DNA of 5,672 bases from an uncultured Collinsella sp. (GTDB lineage: Bacteria > Actinomycetota > Coriobacteriia > Coriobacteriales > Coriobacteriaceae), in NCBI GenBank assembly GCA_900545835.1, contig URBB01000117.1, positions 1-5,672 of the forward strand, in the 5' to 3' direction. The translations under genes and the position numbers were made by a program. A model generated the notes under the pieces. That model was not told where the DNA came from, searched no databases, and saw only the letters and a list, made by a program, of their open reading frames with translations. Every line of letters starts with the position of its first letter. Positions within the stretch are counted from its first letter, which is position 1. Of the stretch, positions 1 to 5,672 are shown piece by piece.

Positions 1-126
1 GCCGGTTACGGAGCGTACTTCCGCCACGTGGCCGTCGGCGGTGCGCTCGACTTTCACGGTCAGGAGGCATTCGGATGGGCAGGTTGTGCAGTTGAACTGC
101 AGCGTTTCGATTGCGTTGTCGCTCAT
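1..126 (-). CDS. DUF1667 domain protein, N-terminal 42 residues (partial)
   Basis: The reading frame starts with ATG at 126-124 and stays open to the window edge, giving 42 residues. Near the N-terminus is a cysteine cluster, CTTCPSEC (Cys13, Cys16, Cys20), followed by a strand-rich stretch ending VRSVTG. This matches the start of the DUF1667 (COG3862) family, whose conserved cysteines suggest a metal or Fe-S site. No enzymatic activity is established for the family, to my knowledge. The start is set by an AGGAGG ribosome binding site at 140-135, 8 nt upstream and inside the last codons of the preceding gene. Only 3 nt separate that gene's stop from this ATG, so the two are almost certainly co-transcribed and probably translationally coupled. 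DUF1667 genes commonly follow this oxidoreductase pair, so it may be an accessory or electron-transfer subunit; that role is inference. The rest of the gene lies outside the window. Confidence 0.85.
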   Translation of the reverse strand, partial: MSDNAIETLQFNCTTCPSECLLTVKVERTADGHVAEVRSVTG

Positions 127-129
127 GGA

Positions 130-1476
130 CTACGCCTCCTCAACAGGGTCGACGGATAGGACAATCTCGCTGACGCCCAGGTTGAGTGCGCGTTGAATCA
201 CCTTTGCCGGCAGCGGGAAGCTTTCCATCACGCTCGGTTTAAACGGGCGGATCTTGCCTGCAAACAGTTCCTCGTTGCCTGCCAGAATGCGCACGCGGGC
301 GGCGTCGACCGGCCGGCGTACACGGAAGTTGAGTTTGGTGAGCGCCATGGCCGTAATGCGTCCCGGCAGTGCGTAGCCCGCGATGCCGGCAGGGGAGACG
401 GTGAGCTCGCAGCTCGGAACGGTGCCCGCGTCGGTCCCCAGCGCGTACGCCGCCGCAGCTGTGCCGGCGCGCTCAGACTCGGTCGTCACGTTGTCGGCCA
501 GGTCGTGCACGTGCAGCACGTTGCCACAGGCAAAGATGCCCGGCACGCCCGTTTGCAGGCTCTGGTCCACCACGGCGCCGCGCGTGCGCGGGTCAAGCTC
601 TACGCCCGCGGCAACCGAAAGTTCGTTCTCGGGAATCAGACCCACCGAAAGCAGCAGCGTGTCGCACGGAACGATGCGCTCGGTCCCCGGAATGGGCGCC
701 AGGCGCTCGTCGACTTGGCTTACCTCGACGGCTTCCACGCGGTCGTGCCCGATCACGCGTGTGACGGTGGTGGACAAGTGCAGCGGAATTCCAAAGTCGT
801 CCAGGCAGTTCTTGACGTTGCGGCGCAGGCCGTTGGCGTACGGCATGAGCTCGTACACGCCCTCGACCGAGATGCCCTCGAGCGTGCAGCGGCGCGCCAT
901 GATAAGCCCGATGTCACCCGAGCCCAAAATGACGGCACGCGAGCCGGGCTTGAGGTTTTCGATATTGATGTATCGCTGCGCCAGGCCCGCCGTAAACACG
1001 CCGGCGGGACGGCTGCCGGGGATCTTGATCTCGCTGCGCGTGCGCTCGCGGCACCCCATGGCAAGGACGACCGCGCGTCCGGTGAGCTGCAGCATGCCGG
1101 CGGTGCTCATGAGCGTGACGGTATGGACTGCGGTGTCTTCCGTAGGCTCGCCTGAATCAATCCCAAGCACCATACTGTTCAGGAACAGCGCAATGTCGGT
1201 TGCGTGCACCTGGTCGATAAAGCGCTGCGCGTACTCGGGACCGGTGAGCTCCTGCTTAAAGTGAGACAGGCCAAAGCCGGGGTGGATGCACTGGCGGAGG
1301 ATGCCGCCCAGGTGCTGCTCGCGCTCCACGATGGCCACGCGTGCGCCTGCCTTATGCGCGGCCAGCGCGGCCGCCATGCCGGCAGGTCCGCCGCCGATAA
1401 CGACCACGTCGAAGGTTTGCGTTTGTACGGCTTCCACGACGCCGCAATCAATCGCACTTGATTTGAATTCCGCCAT
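130..1476 (-). CDS. NAD(P)/FAD-dependent oxidoreductase (pyridine nucleotide-disulfide oxidoreductase fold)
   Basis: A 448-residue cytoplasmic flavoprotein. Residues 23-50 form the FAD Rossmann unit (VVVIGGGPAG, GGGPAG at 28-33). LGGILRQCIHPGFGL at 56-70 is typical of the subfamily paired with GlpA-like dehydrogenases. GCRERTR lies at 141-147, the second dinucleotide (NAD(P)H) motif GSGDIG at 185-190, and the closing FAD motif FACGNVLHVHDLADN around 315-329. Residues from about 355 form a C-terminal beta-rich domain. There is no CxxC redox pair near Cys63, so a thioredoxin-reductase-type disulfide mechanism is unlikely. ATG follows an AAGGGGGT ribosome site (1492-1485) inside the end of the upstream GlpA-like gene, with a 1-nt gap between stop and start. 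It probably passes electrons between the GlpA-like partner and NAD(P) or another acceptor, as in GlpAB-like and Hcn/opine-oxidase-like pairs. The true acceptor cannot be read from sequence. Confidence 0.9.
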   Translation of the reverse strand: MAEFKSSAIDCGVVEAVQTQTFDVVVIGGGPAGMAAALAAHKAGARVAIVEREQHLGGILRQCIHPGFGLSHFKQELTGPEYAQRFIDQVHATDIALFLNSMVLGIDSGEPTEDTAVHTVTLMSTAGMLQLTGRAVVLAMGCRERTRSEIKIPGSRPAGVFTAGLAQRYINIENLKPGSRAVILGSGDIGLIMARRCTLEGISVEGVYELMPYANGLRRNVKNCLDDFGIPLHLSTTVTRVIGHDRVEAVEVSQVDERLAPIPGTERIVPCDTLLLSVGLIPENELSVAAGVELDPRTRGAVVDQSLQTGVPGIFACGNVLHVHDLADNVTTESERAGTAAAAYALGTDAGTVPSCELTVSPAGIAGYALPGRITAMALTKLNFRVRRPVDAARVRILAGNEELFAGKIRPFKPSVMESFPLPAKVIQRALNLGVSEIVLSVDPVEEA

Positions 1477-1477
1477 T

Positions 1478-2932
1478 CTAGCGCACCCCCTTCAGCGGTC
1501 CCTCAACCAACCAAGATCCGGCATCTTCCAGCAGCACCTCGCTGGGGTCGCAGCCCAGCTCGCGCGCCAGGATCGCCACCACACGACTCTGGCAAAACCC
1601 GCTCTGGCACCGACCCATGCCGGCACGACAGCGGCGCTTGACGCCCTCGACCGAAACCGCGCCCGGTTGGCGTCGAATCGCGGCCACGATCTCGGCCTCG
1701 GGCACCGTCTCGCAGCGGCAGACAATCTGTCCCCACGCGGGATCGGACTCGATCAGCTCCTCCTTGCGCGCCAGCGGTGCACGGTCAAAGTCGTCCGGCG
1801 CTCGGCGAATTGGGTTCCAGTCCGCCCGCTCGTGCAGTTCCACGCCCGCCTCACGCATCGCAAGCTCCATGCGCTCGGCAATGGCCGGTGCGCTTGCCAC
1901 ACCCGGCGACTGAATGCCCGCCGCCTGGAAAAGCCCCGGCACCACGACCGACTGTCCAATAAAGAAGTCGTTCGTTCCCTGAATGACCGGACGCCCGCCG
2001 GCAAATGCGCGCACCACGCGGCGCGTATCCAGATCGGGCACCAGCTTGCGTGCACCGGTCAGCAGCGCGTTTACATCGCTCGCATAGGTCTGCGTGTCGC
2101 CCGGCTCGCGCATGGCAGCCGTTGCGGTGATCACGGTGTTGCCGTGCACGGTGCCCGTGACGATAACGCCCTTGGAAACCGGCGTGGGAACGGGGTAGAG
2201 CGGCATGAGCGTGCTCGGCTCCTTGTCCAGCACCACGATGTTGCCCTGGCGCCAGACCATCTGGAACTCCTCGGCGCCCGCCATATGCGAGATGTCGGCG
2301 GCGCCGTTGCCCGCGGCGTTGATCAGGTAGCGGCAGCGCACATTGCCAGCGGGGGTCGCCAGCTTAAAGCGCGCGTCGTCGCCCGAGCCAGCAACCTCAA
2401 TCGCCTCCACCGACGCGGACCGCATAAACGTTGCCCCGTTGGCCACGGCGTTCTCCAGCGCGGCGATGGCAACCTCAAACGGGTCGACAAACCCAGTCGA
2501 GGGGCACCACAACGCGCACGTTGCATCGGCACTGGCACGCGGCTCTAATTCGTGGATGCGGTCGGGTCCGACGATTGACAGCTCGGGCACACCGTTGGTA
2601 AGGCCGTTGCACCGCAGCTTCTCCAGATGTGCGCGGTCCTCATCGTTAAATCCCAGCACCATCGACCCGGTGCGGCAGAACAGAAAGCCCAGCTCCTGGG
2701 CCCACTTACCGTACAACTCGCAGCCACGGGCGTTGACCTGTGCCTTTACGGTTCCCGGCGCCGGATCGTAACCGGCGTGCACCAGGCCGCCGTTGGCCTT
2801 CGACGCGCCCAGCGCGATATCGTTTGCTGCTTCGACCACGCATATGGACAGGTCAAACCGCGCGAGCTGCCGCGCGATAGCGCATCCCGTGATGCCCGCG
2901 CCCACAATTGCGATATCAAACGTTTCTGCCAC
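1478..2932 (-). CDS. GlpA-like FAD-dependent dehydrogenase with BFD-type [2Fe-2S] domain
   Basis: A 484-residue protein that starts with GTG (2932-2930) behind a GGGAGG ribosome site at 2942-2937; spacing is short at 4 nt, and a stop closes the frame upstream at 2977-2975. Residues 6-35 are the FAD Rossmann unit (IAIVGAGITG, GAGITG at 11-16). ASKANGGLVHAGYD and CRTGSMVLGF are typical of the DAO/GlpA/LhgO family (COG0579). A C-terminal BFD-like domain (about 403-450) carries CRCE (Cys405, Cys407) and RAGMGRCQSGFC (Cys442, Cys447), the expected four ligands for a [2Fe-2S] cluster, plus an extra Cys435. It is shorter than E. coli GlpA (about 540 residues). It is first in a three-gene operon and is probably the substrate-oxidising subunit. 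Glycerol-3-phosphate is the usual assignment, but 2-hydroxyglutarate-like or other alpha-hydroxy or amine substrates are possible. No glycerol kinase or facilitator gene is visible here, so I withhold a gene symbol. Confidence 0.88.
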   Translation of the reverse strand: MAETFDIAIVGAGITGCAIARQLARFDLSICVVEAANDIALGASKANGGLVHAGYDPAPGTVKAQVNARGCELYGKWAQELGFLFCRTGSMVLGFNDEDRAHLEKLRCNGLTNGVPELSIVGPDRIHELEPRASADATCALWCPSTGFVDPFEVAIAALENAVANGATFMRSASVEAIEVAGSGDDARFKLATPAGNVRCRYLINAAGNGAADISHMAGAEEFQMVWRQGNIVVLDKEPSTLMPLYPVPTPVSKGVIVTGTVHGNTVITATAAMREPGDTQTYASDVNALLTGARKLVPDLDTRRVVRAFAGGRPVIQGTNDFFIGQSVVVPGLFQAAGIQSPGVASAPAIAERMELAMREAGVELHERADWNPIRRAPDDFDRAPLARKEELIESDPAWGQIVCRCETVPEAEIVAAIRRQPGAVSVEGVKRRCRAGMGRCQSGFCQSRVVAILARELGCDPSEVLLEDAGSWLVEGPLKGVR

Positions 2933-2949
2933 GGTGCCTCCCAGACAAG

Positions 2950-2964
2950 TTGACAGGCTGTCAA
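2950..2964. promoter_or_regulatory. perfect 15-bp palindrome, candidate operator of the oxidoreductase operon
   Basis: TTGACAGGCTGTCAA is two perfect 7-bp arms around a single central base. It ends 17 bp upstream of the GTG start of the GlpA-like gene, between the ribosome site and any upstream promoter, where a repressor dimer could block transcription. I cannot name the regulator family. Both strands also read TTGACA here, identical to a -35 consensus, but neither strand has a good -10 at 16-18 bp (plus strand TATCCT is 15 bp away), so an operator is the better reading. Confidence 0.45.
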
Positions 2965-3102
2965 TAAGACTATCCTACGGTCTGCATACCTCCAGCGCAG
3001 CGGCAATGCGGCGAACAGCCCCGCAACACCCGCCAACGGCAGACGAGGGGAGACCCGGCAACGTCGGCAACCTCGTATGCCACCTTCGGTGTCGGAGATT
3101 TG

Positions 3103-3157
3103 TCTCAATCTGTAACATCTGGGACTGTTTTTGCCGAGTTACTGTTACAGATTGAGA
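3103..3157 (+). repeat. array unit 1 (forward)
   Basis: The arms TCTCAATCTGTAACA (3103-3117) and TGTTACAGATTGAGA (3143-3157) are perfect reverse complements. The 25-nt interior (3118-3142) starts TCTGGG and ends GCCGAGTTAC. By hand alignment it matches unit 4 at 48 of 55 positions. A T-rich run (five Ts at 3128-3132, CTGTTTTTGCC) sits in the loop rather than after the stem, so it does not look like an intrinsic terminator. Confidence 0.9.
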
Positions 3158-3182
3158 TATTCGGTGCGGACGGCTTTCTTTG

Positions 3183-3237
3183 TCTCAATCTGTAACAGTT
3201 AGCTGATGATTTGGGTTCTAGATGTTACAGATCAAGA
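3183..3237 (-). repeat. array unit 2 (inverted)
   Basis: Left arm TCTCAATCTGTAACA (3183-3197) and right arm TGTTACAGATCAAGA (3223-3237). The pairing has two adjacent mismatches: A-C on the plus strand, which become G-U wobbles if read from the minus strand. The interior starts GTTAG and ends TTCTAGA. It aligns with units 1 and 4 only as its reverse complement and matches unit 3 at 47 of 55 positions. Confidence 0.88.
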
Positions 3238-3262
3238 CGAACCTTCCGGCGGATTTTGAATG

Positions 3263-3317
3263 TCTCGATCTGTAACAGTTAGACGAGGATTTGGGCTCCA
3301 GATGTTACAGATTGAGA
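3263..3317 (-). repeat. array unit 3 (inverted)
   Basis: Left arm TCTCGATCTGTAACA (3263-3277) and right arm TGTTACAGATTGAGA (3303-3317). Pairing has one G-T (G-U in plus-strand RNA) position and extends one base outward through G-C. The interior GTTAGACGAGGATTTGGG... shares the orientation of unit 2. Confidence 0.88.
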
Positions 3318-3343
3318 CGTTAGTCTGACGGCGCGCCCGCTCG

Positions 3344-3398
3344 TCTCGATCTGTAACATCTAGACCCGAATTTGCCGAGTTACTGTTACAGATTGAGA
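3344..3398 (+). repeat. array unit 4 (forward)
   Basis: Left arm TCTCGATCTGTAACA (3344-3358) and right arm TGTTACAGATTGAGA (3384-3398), with one G-U pair on the plus strand. The interior ends TTTGCCGAGTTAC, identical to unit 1 over those 13 bases. The gap before this unit is 26 nt rather than 25, the only break in the spacing. Confidence 0.88.
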
Positions 3399-3454
3399 TG
3401 TTTGTGTCCGCATCAGCCCCGCTTGCAACCGTAGTCCCATATAAACAAACCCCG

Positions 3455-3463
3455 TGGTAAACT
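3455..3463 (+). promoter_or_regulatory. possible extended -10 promoter of the zinc-ribbon gene
   Basis: TGGTAAACT fits an extended -10 (TGn-TANNNT), and the start site would fall about 30 nt before the ATG at 3500. No -35 element is visible at 16-18 bp. A TATAAA at 3440-3445 is an alternative -10, also without a -35. It is placed mainly by position. Confidence 0.3.
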
Positions 3464-3499
3464 TGACCGGACTGTAAATATTCCGAAAGGTACACCTCA

Positions 3500-3931
3500 A
3501 TGTCCAAATACATCAACGAGCTCATGTCGCCGCAGCTTATGGGCGTCATCTATGCCTTCGTCGGCTTCATCATCGCCCTGTATGTGCTGTCGGTCGTCTA
3601 TGTGTTCATCGACGCTCGCCGTCGCGGCGCCAGCGCCTACGTGGCATGGGGCATCATCGCCCTCATCCCGTTTGTGGGCCTCATCGCCTACCTGGTCCTG
3701 CGCCCGCACTCCTACGCGGCCGACCGCGAGGAGCAGGAGCTGGACATGGCCCTGCGCGAGCGCCAGCTTGCCCAGTACGGCACCTGCCCGCAGTGCGGCG
3801 CCCCCATCGAGAAAGACTTTGTCGTCTGCCCGGTGTGCGACACCCAGGTTCGCAACGTGTGCCCCAGCTGCCATCGGCCGCTCGACGCGCACTGGAAGGT
3901 CTGCCCCTACTGCCGAACTCGCATCCAGTAA
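3500..3931 (+). CDS. membrane-anchored double zinc-ribbon protein
   Basis: A 143-residue protein with two parts. Residues 13-36 and 46-67 are two hydrophobic helices joined by a short basic loop (DARRRG at 38-43); the pattern, with GIIALIPFVGLIAYLVLRP at the second helix, resembles the PLDc_N (phospholipase D nuclease N-terminal) membrane module. A charged linker (about 70-93) leads to two zinc knuckle pairs: CPQC and CPVC (Cys96, 99, 110, 113), then CPSC and CPYC (Cys121, 124, 135, 138), a classic double zinc ribbon ending at the C-terminus. The ATG has GAAAGG at 3485-3490, 9 nt upstream. There is no catalytic motif. Such proteins are common but uncharacterised in Actinobacteria, so a scaffold or nucleic-acid/protein-binding role at the inner face of the membrane is only a guess. 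It appears monocistronic, followed by a C-rich trailer and a hairpin. Confidence 0.88.
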   Translation: MSKYINELMSPQLMGVIYAFVGFIIALYVLSVVYVFIDARRRGASAYVAWGIIALIPFVGLIAYLVLRPHSYAADREEQELDMALRERQLAQYGTCPQCGAPIEKDFVVCPVCDTQVRNVCPSCHRPLDAHWKVCPYCRTRIQ

Positions 3932-3974
3932 CGCATCCATCGCCGGGCCGGTCGCAAGCCACGGGCACCGCGCG

Positions 3975-4016
3975 CCACACGCAAGCCGCACACGCGCCCC
4001 ACACCCCGCCCCACAC
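3975..4016 (+). terminator. C-rich, T-free trailer, candidate Rho-utilisation region
   Basis: In these 42 bases downstream of the zinc-ribbon stop I count 26 C, 10 A, 6 G and no T. A C-rich, G-poor, unstructured RNA stretch just after a coding region is the usual signature of a Rho loading (rut) site. It is composition-based only, since rut sites have no strict consensus. Confidence 0.35.
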
Positions 4017-4037
4017 GATGAAGCATGCGTAGAAAAT

Positions 4038-4068
4038 CGCCCGCCGTGCCATTAAGGTGCGGCGGGCG
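4038..4068. terminator. strong GC hairpin between the zinc-ribbon gene and thrS
   Basis: A 13-bp stem (4038-4050 with 4056-4068, two G-U pairs) closes a 5-nt ATTAA loop; the core is GCCCGCCG/CGGCGGGC. On the plus strand the tail is weak (CTTGTAT). On the minus strand the stem is followed by GATTTTCT, a better U-tract. It likely ends the zinc-ribbon transcript, perhaps with the C-rich region upstream, and may work in both directions. It lies before the thrS promoter, so it is not a thrS attenuator. Confidence 0.65.
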
Positions 4069-4069
4069 C

Positions 4070-4097
4070 TTGTATACCAAGGCAACCTGCCTATAAT
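4070..4097 (+). promoter_or_regulatory. thrS promoter
   Basis: A perfect -10 TATAAT (4092-4097) lies 16 bp after a TTGTAT -35 (4070-4075), which matches the TTG of the consensus. The expected start is near 4104, giving a leader of about 64 nt. The -35 directly abuts the upstream hairpin. Confidence 0.7.
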
Positions 4098-4141
4098 GAT
4101 GCAAGTCAAAAACGCCGAGCGCATCGCACACACTTGCATCA
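4097..4141 (+). promoter_or_regulatory. 10-bp inverted repeat in the thrS start-site/leader region
   Basis: TGATGCAAGT (4097-4106) and ACTTGCATCA (4132-4141) are perfect reverse complements around a 25-nt centre. The left arm begins at the last base of the -10 box and covers the predicted transcription start. If that start is right, the full RNA hairpin could not form and a DNA operator is more likely; if transcription starts further upstream, it would make a leader hairpin ending about 10 nt before the ribosome site. The leader is too short for a T-box. Confidence 0.5.
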
Positions 4142-4167
4142 GGCATCCGAGAGGAGAAAACATACCC

Positions 4168-5672
<1,505 letters not shown>

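Larger units (their letters stand above)
3101..3400. repeat. array of four 55-bp inverted-repeat units with ~80-bp period
   Basis: Each unit is a 15-bp left arm, a 25-nt interior and a 15-bp right arm that is the reverse complement of the left. Units lie at 3103-3157, 3183-3237, 3263-3317 and 3344-3398, so starts are 80, 80 and 81 bp apart, with gaps of 25, 25 and 26 nt. Arm consensus is TCTCRATCTGTAACA, pairing with TGTTACAGATYGAGA. Pairing extends one or two bases outward in most units (GTCTC/GAGAC). The interiors align between units only if units 2 and 3 are inverted relative to 1 and 4, giving an order + - - +. The arm core CTGTWACAG is itself nearly palindromic. I see no target-site duplication, transposase or cas gene. 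It could be a REP/MITE-like family, a cluster of protein-binding sites, or hairpins in a transcript; sequence alone does not decide. Confidence 0.9.
2933..3499. other. 567-bp intergenic region between divergent transcription units
   Basis: This stretch separates the minus-strand oxidoreductase operon from the plus-strand zinc-ribbon gene. From its left end it holds a perfect 15-bp palindrome (2950-2964). Positions 2965-3100 show nothing I can assign beyond a small CACC-TTC-GGTG hairpin (3081-3091). The four-unit inverted-repeat array follows (3101-3400), then about 100 bp containing the likely promoter and ribosome site of the zinc-ribbon gene. Frames crossing it on either strand are encoded by the repeats and lack convincing starts, so I do not call them genes. 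The array is visibly more AT-rich than the flanking coding DNA. Confidence 0.8.

Noticed and set aside
1286..2548. 420-residue plus-strand open frame
   Set aside because: It is antisense to the GlpA-like and oxidoreductase genes, both with clear motifs and ribosome sites. Its composition (Ala/Arg/His-rich) is that of a shadow frame.
2950..2981. Plus-strand promoter TTGACA...TATCCT facing the array
   Set aside because: Spacing is only 15 bp and the -10 is poor. The TTGACA is explained by the perfect palindrome.
2746..3108. 120-residue minus-strand frame overlapping the GlpA-like gene start
   Set aside because: Its second half lies in the GlpA-like coding region in another frame, and the first half shows no domain or ribosome site.
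3103..3157. Intrinsic terminators formed by the array hairpins
   Set aside because: The stems are moderately AT-rich with 25-nt loops and none is followed by a U-tract. The run of Ts in unit 1 is in the loop.
3101..3400. CRISPR array
   Set aside because: The repeats alternate in orientation, are only 15 bp, and the 25-nt interiors are related to each other rather than unique. No cas gene is present.
3178..3402. Integron attC sites (55-bp imperfect palindromes with GTTAG-like ends)
   Set aside because: The GTTAG motif is inside the interior rather than at the ends, the outer arms are near-perfect with no extrahelical bases pattern, and there is no cassette or integrase.
3232..3549. 105-residue minus-strand open frame across the array
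   Set aside because: Its sequence is made of translated repeat units (recurring SICN and VTDRD), it overlaps the zinc-ribbon gene start, and no ribosome site or family signature supports it.
3932..4167. T-box riboswitch upstream of thrS
   Set aside because: The promoter at 4070-4097 leaves about 64 nt of leader, too short for a T-box. I see no T-box consensus sequence or specifier loop.

Overview
The window reads as chromosomal DNA from a high-GC anaerobic actinobacterium of the Coriobacteriia, most likely Collinsella or a close relative. This rests on overall composition, the style of the proteins, and an oxidoreductase gene trio common in anaerobes. The genus is an inference from recognition, not a search. 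The window seems to end at a contig edge: its last nine bases match the start of the Tn5/Nextera transposase adapter.

The left half (1-2932, minus strand) is one tight operon, transcribed right to left. First comes a GlpA-like FAD dehydrogenase with a C-terminal BFD-type [2Fe-2S] domain. Next is a two-dinucleotide (FAD plus NAD(P)H) pyridine-nucleotide-disulfide-type oxidoreductase. Last is the start of a small DUF1667 Cys-rich protein, cut by the window edge. The gaps are 1 and 3 nt, and each downstream ribosome binding site lies inside the last codons of the gene before it, so translational coupling is likely. Together they look like a multi-subunit flavin/Fe-S dehydrogenase, probably oxidising glycerol-3-phosphate or a similar hydroxy-acid substrate. 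A perfect 15-bp palindrome at 2950-2964, just upstream of the first gene, is a candidate operator.

The middle (2933-3499) is a 567-bp gap between divergently transcribed genes. It holds the most unusual structure here: four related 55-bp units, each 15-bp arm + exactly 25 nt + inverted 15-bp arm, spaced 80, 80 and 81 bp apart. Eight arms therefore recur about every 40 bp in alternating orientation. The interiors show that units 1 and 4 point one way and units 2 and 3 the other.

The right half (plus strand) carries a small membrane protein with two helices and a double zinc ribbon (3500-3931). A C-rich, T-free trailer and a strong GC hairpin follow. Then comes thrS (threonyl-tRNA synthetase) with its own promoter, a 10-bp inverted repeat over the predicted transcription start, and an open reading frame running off the window. 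This ThrRS lacks most of the N-terminal TGS domain but keeps the editing and catalytic residues.
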